A DNA stretch of 64,000 bases from Paraliobacillus zengyii (GTDB lineage: Bacteria > Bacillota > Bacilli > Bacillales > Amphibacillaceae), in assembly GCF_003268595.1 (NCBI RefSeq), contig NZ_CP029797.1, positions 2,377,501 to 2,441,500 of the forward strand. Reading direction: 5' to 3'. This document shows positions 18,055 to 28,066 of this stretch, in pieces (position 1 is the stretch's first letter; every line of letters starts with the position of its first letter). Made by a program: the position numbers and the translations under genes. The notes below the pieces were generated by a model, which saw only the letters and a list, made by a program, of their open reading frames with translations, was not told where the DNA came from and searched no databases.

Positions 18055-18820
18055 CTACCTTCATCACCTTTACTGGATCAAGGAACGTATTATCTTTTTC
18101 AACGGCAAAGTATAATTTACTCTCATTTGCAACAGAAGGAATAAACTCACCAATAATTTGATTAGTATCTACAAACTGATATTGATTAACAGTAAAGTCT
18201 GATAGGTTTCCATAGATGGATTTACTTTTATCAGGGTGCTGAATGATAATCGTTTTATTTGTTTCTTTATCATTACCAGCAAAAATAACAGTACCTTTTT
18301 CCATTGCGTATACATCGGAAGTACCTTCAGATGTTATCAAAACACTTTCTCCATTCACCTGAAATGATTGACTTATCGTTCCATTAACTGGAAGTACTGG
18401 CGCGCTTCCGGCAGTTTCAATAACACTTTGGTCAGTAAAAGCTAGTGGTGACCCAAAAGTTGTTTGATACCATTGATTTACAGTTGCAAATGGGAATTCT
18501 TCTGTTAAGGCAGAGGTTGTCCACTCTTTTGGTTTAGATAATGATGCGTGATCCACTTGATTAACCAAAGCTAATAAGAAAAAGATGCAAGCTGCAATTA
18601 GTGACTTGAAAACAAAGGAAGAAAAAAAAGCCGGTGAATCTCTTTGTTTCTTTTCTGCAGTGGGATAATATGTCGGCATATATCCATGCTTCTCTTCATC
18701 TTGCAAAACTTGACTTGATAAATTAGGTCGATATACTTTAGGATCGCTTTTGATAGCTGGTAGCTTTTGTTGCTTTCGTCTTGCTATATCTTTTCTAACC
18801 TGCACAATATCCTTTTTCAT
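18041..18820 (-). CDS. spoIVFA: SpoIVFA, inhibitor and anchor of SpoIVFB
   Basis: It has a basic cytoplasmic N-terminus, one membrane segment (about residues 70-92, FVFKSLIAACIFFLLAL) and an outer domain that resembles a degenerate M23 peptidase (GTVIFAGNDKETNKTIIIQH), as in SpoIVFA. SpoIVFA brings SpoIVFB and BofA together in the outer forespore membrane. I prefer the ATG at 18820, 11 bases after AAGGA; a GTG at 18829 is too close to that site. It follows the minD terminator, so the pair should have its own (sigma-E) promoter, which I could not place. Confidence 0.9.
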   Translation of the reverse strand: MKKDIVQVRKDIARRKQQKLPAIKSDPKVYRPNLSSQVLQDEEKHGYMPTYYPTAEKKQRDSPAFFSSFVFKSLIAACIFFLLALVNQVDHASLSKPKEWTTSALTEEFPFATVNQWYQTTFGSPLAFTDQSVIETAGSAPVLPVNGTISQSFQVNGESVLITSEGTSDVYAMEKGTVIFAGNDKETNKTIIIQHPDKSKSIYGNLSDFTVNQYQFVDTNQIIGEFIPSVANESKLYFAVEKDNTFLDPVKVMKVDENP

Positions 18821-18913
18821 TATTTTCACAATCCTTCATTAGCTATTTCTACAAGTCTATGAAGGACTCAAAGTGATTATGCTCGTCTTAAAAAAATCAA
18901 TAATATGATCCTA

Positions 18914-18954
18914 TCAAAAAAAGGCACTTACCAATTAGTTGTAAGTACCTTTTC
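18914..18954 (-). terminator. Terminator after minD
   Basis: On the minus strand an AAAAGGTACTTAC arm pairs with GTAAGTGCCTTTTTTT, followed by further T. It separates the mre-min operon from spoIVFA. Confidence 0.8.
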
Positions 18955-18961
18955 ATCATTA

Positions 18962-19759
18962 TTATGGACGCATACCAAAGAATTTTTTTACTTTTGAAAA
19001 CATACCCTTTTCATCATCAAAAGATAAAAGTGGGACAGATTCACCGAGAATACGTCTAGCTATATTGCGGTAAGCAATAGATGCTCTTGTATTCGGCTGA
19101 AATACAACAGGCTCCCCATGATTAGATGCTTTAATTACTTCATCATCATCTGCAATAATACCTAACAAATCAATCGATAAAATTTGAACAATTTCATCAA
19201 TATCTAGCATATCCCCACTTTTCATCATATGATTACGAATTCTATTAATCACTAAATGCGGCGGTTCGATATCTTCTTTTTCAAGCAAGCCAATAATTCG
19301 ATCTGCATCGCGAACACTTGACTTTTCTGGGGTAGTAACAACAATAGCTTTGTCTGCACCAGCAACAGCATTTTTATAACCTTGTTCAATTCCTGCTGGG
19401 CAATCTATTAAAATATAATCATATTCTTCTTTTAACTCGGCTATCATTTCTATCATACCTTCTGGTGTTAGATCAGATTTATCACTCGTTTGAGCAGCAG
19501 GAAGAAGGTATAAACAGTCAAATCGCTTGTCCTTAATTAAAGCTTGCTTTAATTTACAACGTTTCTGAACAACATCAACAATATCATAGATGATTCGGTT
19601 TTCTAAACCCATAACCACATCTAAATTTCGCAATCCAATATCTGTATCCATTAAACAGACCTTTTTATCCATTAATGCTAGTGCTGTTCCTAAATTAGCT
19701 GTAGTGGTAGTTTTCCCCACACCACCTTTACCGGAAGTGATTACGATTGCCTCACCCAT
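18962..19759 (-). CDS. minD: Septum site-determining ATPase MinD
   Basis: MinD is a ParA-type ATPase that binds the polar membrane and recruits MinC to block FtsZ there. It has the deviant Walker A GKGGVGKTTTTANLG (about 10-24), DTDIGLRNLD, and a C-terminal amphipathic membrane-targeting helix KGMFSKVKKFFG. It is 265 residues, and its ATG overlaps the end of minC by 8 bp. Confidence 0.97.
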   Translation of the reverse strand: MGEAIVITSGKGGVGKTTTTANLGTALALMDKKVCLMDTDIGLRNLDVVMGLENRIIYDIVDVVQKRCKLKQALIKDKRFDCLYLLPAAQTSDKSDLTPEGMIEMIAELKEEYDYILIDCPAGIEQGYKNAVAGADKAIVVTTPEKSSVRDADRIIGLLEKEDIEPPHLVINRIRNHMMKSGDMLDIDEIVQILSIDLLGIIADDDEVIKASNHGEPVVFQPNTRASIAYRNIARRILGESVPLLSFDDEKGMFSKVKKFFGMRP

Positions 19760-20438
19760 TTAAAATTCTCCTCTCAAACCCATTTAAATCAGGTCTTTTT
19801 TGTGTTAGAACTTGAAGGCGGTCTATCACGATTTTTTCTTTTGTTTCATCAATAAAGCCACATTCCATATAAACACCATCTGCTTCATAATCAGGAGAAC
19901 GGCTTATAAAATCAGCAATTCTTAATTGCATTGGTTGCATATAAGAAGAAGCAATAACTGCATTTCTGTTACCTTCACTTCCTGCATGCGCAATACCACG
20001 TAAACTCCCCAATACAAAAATATTGCCTGTTGCAACGATTTTCCCACCCGGGTTTACATCTCCGATTAATAATAGATCACCTGTAATCTCCAATACTTGA
20101 CCAGAACGTACCATTTTCGTTATCGTTTTGATTTCACTTTCTTCTTTCCATTGTAATGCTTCACGCTTTAAAATAACATTAGATTCAACTGATTCAACTA
20201 CTAATTTCTTTTTATTTCGTATTAAATCACGTAGCATCTGTTCTTGTTCAGTATGTAAATAACGATTACCAAGATGAATCGTTACAGTAATCATCGGTTC
20301 GTCATCAGACGTATATTCGGTTGATAGTACTTGTTCCAGTTCATCTAATATCGCCGTGAAAGAACAAGTATCATCGATATATAATGTCAAACCATCTCGT
20401 GTGCCTTTTATCGTCACTAGTTGCTTGTTAGTAATCAC
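19752..20438 (-). CDS. minC: Septum site-determining protein MinC
   Basis: MinC inhibits FtsZ polymerisation. The N-terminal domain (about 1-100) is followed by the C-terminal beta-helix (about 110-205) with ITGDLLLIGDVNPGGKIVATGNIFVLG and LRGIAHAG, which dimerises and binds MinD. The length of 228 fits. It comes 37 bp after mreD in the mreB-mreC-mreD-minC-minD operon. Confidence 0.96.
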   Translation of the reverse strand: MITNKQLVTIKGTRDGLTLYIDDTCSFTAILDELEQVLSTEYTSDDEPMITVTIHLGNRYLHTEQEQMLRDLIRNKKKLVVESVESNVILKREALQWKEESEIKTITKMVRSGQVLEITGDLLLIGDVNPGGKIVATGNIFVLGSLRGIAHAGSEGNRNAVIASSYMQPMQLRIADFISRSPDYEADGVYMECGFIDETKEKIVIDRLQVLTQKRPDLNGFERRILNG

Positions 20439-20475
20439 GGTTTAATCACCTCATTCTACATGTATTCCACTGCAA

Positions 20476-21012
20476 TTAGGAACTATTTGAATCAAATCGC
20501 TCTGCAGCCCATTGTACTAATTTTTTCTTCATCAGAAGATAAAGAACTAAAAAGAAAATCATATTTGCCACAAGTGTTGGCAATAAACGATTGGTTATGT
20601 ACACCATACTATCTATTTGGCTAATCCCAATAAAAGAATAGATTAAATAAATTCCACCATCTACTAAACTAAGGCCAACGGCGGTTAATAAACATGCAAC
20701 TAAGAAGTTTGTATGCAATACTTTTCGCACACCATGTATAAAGTAAATAATAATACCATACATAAACATATAGACACCGATCACATTTGTATAAACGAGA
20801 TCAACCATTAATCCAGAAATAATAGCAAATAAAATAGAATAATACGTATATTCTAGATCATAAAATAACGCAATGAGCACTAGAAAAACAAAAAGCCAAT
20901 GCGCAGCTAATAACCAACCTTTTTCAATAACGATCATTGGTAAAAAGTCAAAAGCCACTCCTTCTATTACTAGTAAGAATAGAAGCAAAAGAGGGAGATA
21001 TAATCGCGACAT
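20476..21012 (-). CDS. mreD: Rod shape-determining protein MreD
   Basis: This is a small, very hydrophobic protein (178 residues, five to six membrane segments) with the MreD pattern, including the middle VNxIGVYMFMYGI-like stretch. MreD links MreB/MreC to the elongation machinery in the membrane. Its ATG shares one base with the mreC stop (TAATG). Confidence 0.93.
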   Translation of the reverse strand: MSRLYLPLLLLFLLVIEGVAFDFLPMIVIEKGWLLAAHWLFVFLVLIALFYDLEYTYYSILFAIISGLMVDLVYTNVIGVYMFMYGIIIYFIHGVRKVLHTNFLVACLLTAVGLSLVDGGIYLIYSFIGISQIDSMVYITNRLLPTLVANMIFFLVLYLLMKKKLVQWAAERFDSNSS

Positions 21013-21893
21013 TATTCTTCCTCCTCTTCTACCACTTCATCATTTGTTGTCATTGTGCGATCCAAAACAATTACATGATTTAAATGATACAAATCGGCTG
21101 ATGGTTCCACATAGGCAACTTGTGTTAAACCATACTGATCTGTTGTCACTTCAAGAATTTCACCGATTTCAAGTCCTTTTGGAAAAACGCCACCTAAACC
21201 TGATGAAAAGACAAACTCACCTTCTGGGATTTCGCCATCATATTCCGTGAATTCAAGTAGTAATGCTTCACGTTCTTCATCAAAACCAAGTATAAAACCA
21301 CTCGCGTCCTCGTCTTCATCCGTTATATTTACATTTACCGAAATCCGATTAGAACGATCAAAGCCATTTAATAACAGGACAGTAGACGTGTATTGTGAAG
21401 CTGATTGAATTTTCCCGATCATACCGTCTCCGGTAATCACAGCCATATTCTTCTCCACACCATCTTGCTTACCCTTATTAAGGGTAACTTGTTTAAACCA
21501 TTGATCTGAACTTCTTGCCGAAATAGAAGCTTGGATCGGCTCATAATCAGAAATAGAATCAGCTTCTGTTTTATCATTAAGCGCCATTAATTCTTCATTT
21601 TCATTTCGAAGTTCTTGAACCTCGTATAATGTTTGTTGATATTGTGCTAGTTCTTCTTTTAATCGCTGATTTTCTTCAAAAATATTTTTGAAATCATCGA
21701 TATTTGTAATTATATTTGTAGTATATGCAACTGGGACGTGGACAACCTGCTGCATCCACCCAACTGCATCTTGAAAAAACTGTTCAACTGCTGATAATTC
21801 CTCACGTTCACGTAGTGAGAAACCAATTAAACCAACCAAAATAATAAAACCAATTAAAATGGTAAAAAGTCGCTTTCTACGAAAAAAAGACAT
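21012..21893 (-). CDS. mreC: Rod shape-determining protein MreC
   Basis: MreC has an N-terminal membrane anchor (about residues 9-27), a coiled coil (about 70-105, rich in EELAQYQQTLYEVQELRN-type heptads) and the extracellular beta-barrel domain (about 115-280) with KGKQDGVEKNMAVI and SGLGGVFPKGLEIG. It organises cell-wall elongation enzymes. The last residues are strongly acidic (DEVVEEEEE). Confidence 0.95.
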   Translation of the reverse strand: MSFFRRKRLFTILIGFIILVGLIGFSLREREELSAVEQFFQDAVGWMQQVVHVPVAYTTNIITNIDDFKNIFEENQRLKEELAQYQQTLYEVQELRNENEELMALNDKTEADSISDYEPIQASISARSSDQWFKQVTLNKGKQDGVEKNMAVITGDGMIGKIQSASQYTSTVLLLNGFDRSNRISVNVNITDEDEDASGFILGFDEEREALLLEFTEYDGEIPEGEFVFSSGLGGVFPKGLEIGEILEVTTDQYGLTQVAYVEPSADLYHLNHVIVLDRTMTTNDEVVEEEEE

Positions 21894-21906
21894 TTAACAC
21901 ACCTAC

Positions 21907-22947
21907 TTAATTCATTCTTGAACGAGAAGAAATACTAGGATGAGACCTGAAATGTTGGATATAGTCTAATGACATTCCAGTACCAATTGCAACACTATCT
22001 AAAGGATTATCTGCTACAAATACAGGCATTTTCGTTTCATCACTAATTACTTGGTCCAATCCTCTTAACAGTGACCCTCCACCAGACAAGACAATACCGC
22101 GATCCATAATATCAGCTGCTAATTCAGGAGGTGTTTTTTCCAATGTGTTTTTGACAGCATCAATAATTGCAGTAACTGCATCATTTAATGAATTTGAAAT
22201 TTCTTCTGCTGTAATAGTTATTGTTTTTGGAAGCCCAGTTAATAAATCTCTACCTCTAATATCCATTTCATCATTTTGGGCAGGTTTCCCTGCATTACCA
22301 ATATCCATTTTAATGGATTCAGATGTTCTTTCACCGATCATTAAATTATACTTTTTACGGACATATTGAACAATAGATTCATCCATATCGTCTCCAGCAG
22401 TACGAATGGATTGGCTTGTAACAATTCCACCGAGTGAGATAATCGCTACTTCAGTGGTACCTCCACCGATATCAACAATCATACTACCTGTTGGTTCCCA
22501 AACTGGTAAACCTGCTCCTATTGCTGCTGCAAAGGGTTCTGCAATTGGATAAGCTTCTTTCGCACCTGCTTGTTTCGTTGCATCAATTACTGCTCGTTCT
22601 TCAACCATTGTAATACCTGATGGTACACAAACCATAACATTCGGTTTTCTGGCAAAAGATGAACGGTTTTTCTGCGCTAAACGAATATAATATTTCATCA
22701 TTGTTGCCGTTGTATCATAATCCGCAATTACTCCGTCTTTCATAGGACGAATAACGGAAATATTACCAGGTGTTCTACCAATCATATTTCGTGCAGAGCC
22801 ACCAACGGCTTCAATTTCACCTGTTGAATTATTGATAGCAACAACTGACGGTTCTCTAACAACAATCCCTTTTCCTTTTACATAAACGAGTGTGTTTGCA
22901 GTTCCTAAATCAATTCCTAAATCTTGCGATAAACTAAACCCAGCCAA
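21907..22947 (-). CDS. mreB: Rod shape-determining protein MreB
   Basis: MreB is an actin homologue guiding lateral wall synthesis. It has the [14 protein letters not shown] phosphate loop, [12 protein letters not shown] (about 160) and [13 protein letters not shown] (about 285). I start it at the TTG at 22947 because GAGAGG lies about nine bases upstream and this places the first residues ([14 protein letters not shown]) at the family position; an upstream GTG at 22971 has no site. It heads the mreBCD-minCD operon, 200 bp after radC. Confidence 0.96.
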   Translation of the reverse strand: MAGFSLSQDLGIDLGTANTLVYVKGKGIVVREPSVVAINNSTGEIEAVGGSARNMIGRTPGNISVIRPMKDGVIADYDTTATMMKYYIRLAQKNRSSFARKPNVMVCVPSGITMVEERAVIDATKQAGAKEAYPIAEPFAAAIGAGLPVWEPTGSMIVDIGGGTTEVAIISLGGIVTSQSIRTAGDDMDESIVQYVRKKYNLMIGERTSESIKMDIGNAGKPAQNDEMDIRGRDLLTGLPKTITITAEEISNSLNDAVTAIIDAVKNTLEKTPPELAADIMDRGIVLSGGGSLLRGLDQVISDETKMPVFVADNPLDSVAIGTGMSLDYIQHFRSHPSISSRSRMN

Positions 22948-23082
22948 ATCAATCTTCCTCTCTAATCTCACGATGCTTATTGTTTCATCTCATTAATTTT
23001 TAGTTTCATCATGTAAAATCCAACTTCCATATTGGTATCATAACATGAAAAGTTTGTTATAGCTGTTATTCACCATAACAAT

Positions 23083-23122
23083 AAGCGCCAAATACAAGGA
23101 AATCTTGTAAAGTGGCGCCGAA
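23083..23122 (-). terminator. Terminator-like hairpin after radC
   Basis: GCGCCA (23085-23090) pairs with TGGCGC (23113-23118), with TACAAG/CTTGTA extending the stem inward. The T tract on the minus strand is poor (TTATTGTT), so termination may be partial. Confidence 0.45.
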
Positions 23123-23173
23123 TGTAAACTTCGTCTATACAATTATACGAAAAAAAACAAAAAATAGATAGTC

Positions 23174-23863
23174 TTATACGTATCCTTTTTCTTTTAATGA
23201 TACAAATTTTTGATCACCGATAACTAAATGATCCAAAAGTTCTATGCCAATCATCTTACCACATTCTGCTAAACGTTTCGTGACTTGAATATCTTCCTGG
23301 GAAGGGGAAGGATCACCTGATGGATGATTATGTACACATATAATCGATGCCGCAGAACGTTTAACTGCTTCACGATATACTTCACGAGGATGGACAATAG
23401 AAGCGTTAAGACTCCCAATAAATACGGTCTGCCTATGAATAATTTGGTTCTTAGTATTTAAAAATAAACAAACAAAATGCTCCTGGTTTAATAGGCGCAT
23501 TTCCTCCATGACAAAATTAGCACCATCTTCAGGACTCCGAATAACATACCTTTCTTGCGGCTTTAATTGATTCATACGTTTACCCAGTTCAATAGCCGCT
23601 AAGATCAGCACAGCTTTCACCATACCTATACCTTTAATCGCAGTTAATTCTTCAAATGTTGACTCCCGCAATAAATTTATTCCTTCAAAGTGCATTAGCA
23701 CACGTTGAGCTAGATCCTGAACAGATTCTTCTCTTGTACCAGTACCTAATAATATCGCAAGTAACTCTTGGTTAGAGACATGGCTTGCTCCTAATTCAAT
23801 CAATCTCTCTCGAGGCCGATCTTGTTTGGGTACATCTTTCATCGTTACATGTATACTAGTCAT
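23174..23863 (-). CDS. radC: RadC-family protein
   Basis: The N-terminal helix-hairpin-helix (ELTAIKGIGMVKAV, about 70-83) and C-terminal JAB/MPN-like domain with the HNHPSGDPSPSQED metal motif (about 176) define the family. The length of 229 is normal. Despite the name, a DNA-repair role is not established. In B. subtilis maf lies between spoIIB and radC; here that gap holds no maf. Confidence 0.93.
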   Translation of the reverse strand: MTSIHVTMKDVPKQDRPRERLIELGASHVSNQELLAILLGTGTREESVQDLAQRVLMHFEGINLLRESTFEELTAIKGIGMVKAVLILAAIELGKRMNQLKPQERYVIRSPEDGANFVMEEMRLLNQEHFVCLFLNTKNQIIHRQTVFIGSLNASIVHPREVYREAVKRSAASIICVHNHPSGDPSPSQEDIQVTKRLAECGKMIGIELLDHLVIGDQKFVSLKEKGYV

Positions 23864-24049
23864 CTATTCACCTCAATATGTTTTTTTATACAATTAATAG
23901 TACCGAGTCAATGAATAGAAAACAAATCTGCATTTCTCAAATTCAGGGCTTTCTTTATATGTTAAAGATATAAATTTGGTTAGATAAAAACAAGCATTAT
24001 ACAGTTTAACCATATTAAGAATTACTTTTTATTATGTTCTAACGTTTTT

Positions 24050-24982
24050 TTAAATATTTTGATAAAGTTGCCATACTTCCAATAATTGTAATTGTTTATT
24101 TTCTCTACTTTCCCCTTCAGTAATCATGGTAGTAATTTTTTGAATAGAATCTTTCCATGCCGTAACACTCTCTGGTAATCCTTCTGGAGCTACTTCCAAC
24201 CAATTTGTCCATACCTCAACTTGTTCAGCATCTGAATCTTGATTAACCGCCTGAACTGTATCTGTCCATAGAGTTGGGAAAGTTTGTAACCATTCTATTA
24301 CTTGAGGATTAAAAGCTGCGTTACGTTCTGTTGTTGACCATGCGCGTGCATATGCCTCCAACCCTTTTGCCTCCATATCACTTGCAATGGCTTTTGCTCC
24401 TTCTTCTGTTGGAGTAATCCCGACAAATAATCGAAGTTGATCTCCTTCGTTCCAGACCATTGCATTATAACCAGAAGCTGCTATTTTATCTTGCCATTCA
24501 GTTGCCTTTTCCTTCGTTGAGAATACACCCACCTGAACAACATAAGCTTGTAATGCTTCTAACGTTATACTTTCTCCATCAACAACTTCCGTTTCAGCTC
24601 CCGTATTTGTCGAAGTAGCTTCAGAAGAAATTCTATCATTCGTCGCAAGATTATCTTGGTCATCTATTTCAACAAACATCTTTAAAATAATAAATCCTAA
24701 TATAACACTGATCCCAATCGCACCACATGCAGTAAATATAAAGGCTTTAACAACCGAATTATTATTCTTTTTACTCTTAATCTTTTCAGACGAAGAATCA
24801 TCAGTTAAATGACTGTTTTTTTCAAAAACATCCACCTCTTCGATCTCCTCTTTATCCAAACTAGCCGCTTCCTCAAACCATGTTGGTCTATCAGATAAAT
24901 AATCCCGACTATCATTTTTACTATCTTGCTTATTCTGTTTTTTATTATTTATTTTTACAGTGATTTTGTTATTGTTATCCAC
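24050..24982 (-). CDS. spoIIB: SpoIIB-like septal SPOR-domain protein
   Basis: A basic/acidic cytoplasmic N-terminus, a single membrane segment (about residues 78-102, VVKAFIFTACGAIGISVILGF) and an extracellular SPOR domain (about 145-215, LQAYVVQVGVFSTKEKATEW...) match SpoIIB, which helps peptidoglycan remodelling at the sporulation septum and engulfment. The location next to radC and comC is as in B. subtilis. The region after the SPOR domain is rich in Trp, Glu and Thr and has no recognisable fold. The symbol rests on architecture and position. Confidence 0.8.
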   Translation of the reverse strand: MDNNNKITVKINNKKQNKQDSKNDSRDYLSDRPTWFEEAASLDKEEIEEVDVFEKNSHLTDDSSSEKIKSKKNNNSVVKAFIFTACGAIGISVILGFIILKMFVEIDDQDNLATNDRISSEATSTNTGAETEVVDGESITLEALQAYVVQVGVFSTKEKATEWQDKIAASGYNAMVWNEGDQLRLFVGITPTEEGAKAIASDMEAKGLEAYARAWSTTERNAAFNPQVIEWLQTFPTLWTDTVQAVNQDSDAEQVEVWTNWLEVAPEGLPESVTAWKDSIQKITTMITEGESRENKQLQLLEVWQLYQNI

Positions 24983-25113
24983 CCTAATTACCTCGTTTCC
25001 TATTACGTTTGGTTCACTCTATCATAATCCAAATGAAAAAGTAGACGAGTTTTGTCAGTACGCGATAGCAATTACCAACATAAACTAGCAAATTATTCGT
25101 AATTTCTTTGTAA

Positions 25114-25153
25114 TCAAAAAAACAAGAGGACCATTAATCTTGGTCCTCTTGTT
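25114..25153 (-). terminator. Terminator of the pilus operon
   Basis: ACAAGAGGACC (25122-25132) pairs perfectly with GGTCCTCTTGT (25142-25152), and on the minus strand a run of T follows. The stem includes the last codons of the pilO-like gene, so the pil transcript ends before spoIIB. Confidence 0.9.
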
Positions 25154-25763
25154 GTTGTTCTGCTTCTTGTTCTTCATCATATTCGAATGTTGGTGTTTCT
25201 GTTTGAAGTGCTGTTAGCGTTGGATTGTAAAAGGTAGTTAAACCGACGGAGAGTTCAATACTTCCTTCTTCTACTTGAACAAATTCAATATTATTAATTT
25301 CCACTATGCGATCCATGTTAGTTAACTCTGTTAAAAACTGATTCATCTCATCATAATTTGGTGATAATACTTCCATTTGATAATTTATTTTAGTAAGTTC
25401 AGATGTAGCTTCTCCATCTTGATCACTAGCTACTTGATCTTCACTATTCGTCAATAATGTTATAGTACTGTTCGTTTTCTTCTCTATTTCTTCAACATTC
25501 AAAATTAGTTGATTAATTGCTTTATCTATTGGGATTTGCTTTTGTAAATCCAATGAATTAGCAACTTCATCCTCAAGTTCTTGTTTACTTAAATCCGCAT
25601 TTTCGATCAATTGATCCTGTTCTGCAAGTTCACCTTCTAAGTACCTTACTTTTTGTTGACTAGGATAAATAAATTGATAATAAGAAAAAAAGGCAATTAT
25701 AATAACTAGTAAAACTACACCAATCGATAGCAATGAGTAGATACGTGACCATTTAAATATCAT
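25134..25763 (-). CDS. pilO: Type IV pilus assembly protein PilO-like
   Basis: The protein has one N-terminal membrane segment (about 8-30), a coiled coil (about 35-75) and a small C-terminal domain (about 95-190), the PilO layout. PilM, PilN and PilO form the inner-membrane alignment complex joining the motor to the pilus base. It follows the pilN-like gene by one base. The C-terminus is a Glu/Gln tail (EYDEEQEAEQQQEDQD). Sequence identity within this family is low, so the assignment rests on architecture and order. Confidence 0.75.
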   Translation of the reverse strand: MIFKWSRIYSLLSIGVVLLVIIIAFFSYYQFIYPSQQKVRYLEGELAEQDQLIENADLSKQELEDEVANSLDLQKQIPIDKAINQLILNVEEIEKKTNSTITLLTNSEDQVASDQDGEATSELTKINYQMEVLSPNYDEMNQFLTELTNMDRIVEINNIEFVQVEEGSIELSVGLTTFYNPTLTALQTETPTFEYDEEQEAEQQQEDQD

Positions 25764-25764
25764 T

Positions 25765-26292
25765 TTAATCAGCCTCTTCCACTAAATAATCTGCATTAAT
25801 ACCAAAATTAAATGTTGCAACATAGTAATCATCTATTTTTTCTAAATTTATTAAATTTACATTATCTGCATATGTCGACCCATTAATATTTTGACTAAAG
25901 TTGGCAGCTTCTGATAATGCATTTAAATGAATACCTATTGTTACACCATTCGTGATAGTAAATGAATAGTTTTCAATAAACGTATCGTTTGGCAAATCAG
26001 CTTGGATATCGTCTAATAAAAATAAAGAAGGATAAACAGCAGTTTCTAATTGCTCAATTTGTGCTTTCAATGTCTGTTTTTGTTGTTCGACCATGTTAAG
26101 TGTATTAATTTCTGCTATAATTTCAGATTTATCTATTCTTTCTTGTTGTAGAGAAACATATTTATTCTCCAAACTTGTATGGAGAATGAAGAAACTAATA
26201 CTAATAATAAGTAAACTGACCATAAATATAGCAAGTAGCAAATATAGGGCGGTATTTATCTTCTTTTTTTCAACAAAATTTATTTCTATCAT
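25765..26292 (-). CDS. pilN: Type IV pilus assembly protein PilN-like
   Basis: It starts with MIEINFVEKKK, close to the INLLP/INLxP motif by which PilN binds PilM, then one membrane segment (about 13-36) and a coiled coil (about 40-75), ending in a small alpha/beta domain. It sits between pilM-like and pilO-like genes. Assigned by layout and order. Confidence 0.75.
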   Translation of the reverse strand: MIEINFVEKKKINTALYLLLAIFMVSLLIISISFFILHTSLENKYVSLQQERIDKSEIIAEINTLNMVEQQKQTLKAQIEQLETAVYPSLFLLDDIQADLPNDTFIENYSFTITNGVTIGIHLNALSEAANFSQNINGSTYADNVNLINLEKIDDYYVATFNFGINADYLVEEAD

Positions 26293-26332
26293 AAGGTGAT
26301 CCCCTTACTATGAAGTTTAAATAGTCTTTTCT

Positions 26333-27274
26333 TCACTTTCTTTGTGTTAGTCCATATACAGTAGCATATTCTGGTGGTAAGTCACTAGGAAATAAAATGG
26401 TTTTAATTGGTAAATTGAAACGAGATGCCAGTGATTCATTTATTGACGACTGCGCTGGAAAATCACCGATTAATAATAAATGAGAAACTTGGGCCTCGCC
26501 TGACATAATAGAATATTGATAGAAATCCATAAAACGTTCTATGGTTATTAACTGTTCATCAATCAGCTCTCTCCACATATCTTCATTTGAATGCATGGAA
26601 TCTTCAACTAGCTTATTATTAAAAATCATATCATTATTATTTAAATGAATATGGCGATTGAAGATTGGTTTTTGATCATGAAAGACCGTGAGCACTAAGT
26701 CCGTTTTAGACCACTGAATCATAAGTAAATGCTCTTCTTTGTTAGCAAGATCCAAATTATAATAAGTCCGATATACCGATAGAAAAGACAAGTCAGCTAC
26801 CATCAGTTTTACATTCGCTCGTTCAAACACTTCTATGTAAGCATTTAACCGTTCTTTTGGGTATGCAAATAAAAGAATTTTATTGGTTTGTTCTTCTTCT
26901 GCAATAACCTCAAAATCTATAACTGGATTTTGAAAAGGCAGTCGAATACTACCTTCTAATTCTAATTCAATATATTTTTTTACTTCATCTTTAGTTAATT
27001 GTTTAGGTACTGATTCTTCTCTCATCGTAACAAAAGCATCTGGAACGCAAAATACGAGGTGCTTATTCCTCCATTTTTTATCTTTAACAACATTTTTAAT
27101 GATAGTCGTTAACTTTTGTTGATCTAAAATTTTTCCATCTTCAACAATGCCTTGTTCCAATGGTATTTCCCCATAGTCTTTATTAGCTGTAACGTTTTTT
27201 TTAGTGGAAACAAGATATCGAATCATCGTATCATTTATTGCGATGTTTATTCTATCTTTGTTAAATAAACTCAT
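26333..27274 (-). CDS. pilM: Type IV pilus assembly protein PilM
   Basis: PilM is a cytoplasmic, actin/FtsA-like protein that binds PilN and the assembly ATPase. The N-terminus (NIAINDTMIRYLVS), VFCPDAFVTMREESVPKQL-like middle segment and late HLLLIGDFPAQSSINESLASR match the family pattern. The length is 313. It lies between comC/pilD and pilN. Confidence 0.8.
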   Translation of the reverse strand: MSLFNKDRINIAINDTMIRYLVSTKKNVTANKDYGEIPLEQGIVEDGKILDQQKLTTIIKNVVKDKKWRNKHLVFCVPDAFVTMREESVPKQLTKDEVKKYIELELEGSIRLPFQNPVIDFEVIAEEEQTNKILLFAYPKERLNAYIEVFERANVKLMVADLSFLSVYRTYYNLDLANKEEHLLMIQWSKTDLVLTVFHDQKPIFNRHIHLNNNDMIFNNKLVEDSMHSNEDMWRELIDEQLITIERFMDFYQYSIMSGEAQVSHLLLIGDFPAQSSINESLASRFNLPIKTILFPSDLPPEYATVYGLTQRK

Positions 27275-27287
27275 TTGTGTTCATCCT

Positions 27288-28043
27288 TTAAAAAAATGAT
27301 GTAATGTACCAATTGATTATCTGACTACCAAAAAAATAAGTAGTTAACGCAGCGATGCAAATAGAAGGGCCGAATGGTACCGGACTTTTACGATTGATTC
27401 TTCTAGTAGCCAATAATAGCAATGTGATAATTGTGCCGAAGATAGTTGCTAGAAAAAAAGTTAGTAGAATTCCTTTATATCCTAACACAATTCCTAGTAT
27501 AGTGAATAACTTCATATCACCCGCACCCATACCACCTTTACTAACAAGTATGATCAGCGTTAATAATATAAATCCGACTGCTGCACCAGCAATTGAAGAC
27601 CACCATGGTTCTAACGGATCTATGATGCGTAAGATAATTAAAAACGGTAGAAAAAACAATAAGATTTTGTTAGGTATTAGCATATAAGTGATGTCTGAAA
27701 CAACGATAATCACACATAAAGAAGTGAGTATTAGTGCCATTACTAACTCTAATTGAAACCCCAAAAAATAATAGCTAAAACTGAAAAGGAAAGCTGTAGA
27801 TAATTCTATTGTAGGATAAAGAGGGGAAATCTTTTCTTTACAGTTTCTGCATTTACCAGCTTGAAACAGATATGAAATAATCGGAATCAGCTCATACCAA
27901 TGCAATGTTTTATCACAACGAGGGCAATAAGAACGTTCAGATTCTAAGAAATTATTATTCGGTACACGCAAACCAACAACATTATAGAATGAACCAAATA
28001 CACTTCCAAAAATAAAAAAGATAACGATATAATAGACTTCCAT
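27288..28043 (-). CDS. comC: Prepilin peptidase ComC/PilD
   Basis: This bifunctional membrane enzyme cleaves after the glycine of prepilin leaders and methylates the new N-terminus. Both catalytic aspartates are present: the first in VVSDITYMLIPNK (about 123) and the second in GGMGAGDMKLF (about 178). The two CxxC pairs of the methylase zinc site are in CPRCDKTLHW and CRNCKEKISP. There are about seven or eight membrane segments. In B. subtilis comC sits between folC and spoIIB; here the whole pilus locus occupies that position. Confidence 0.95.
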   Translation of the reverse strand: MEVYYIVIFFIFGSVFGSFYNVVGLRVPNNNFLESERSYCPRCDKTLHWYELIPIISYLFQAGKCRNCKEKISPLYPTIELSTAFLFSFSYYFLGFQLELVMALILTSLCVIIVVSDITYMLIPNKILLFFLPFLIILRIIDPLEPWWSSIAGAAVGFILLTLIILVSKGGMGAGDMKLFTILGIVLGYKGILLTFFLATIFGTIITLLLLATRRINRKSPVPFGPSICIAALTTYFFGSQIINWYITSFF

Positions 28044-28066
28044 ATTTTTTATCTCCTAATTATGTA

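Noticed and set aside
22145..22369. Plus-strand frames within mreB, valS, lonA and similar genes
   Set aside because: They are shadows of strongly conserved minus-strand genes and lack ribosome sites.
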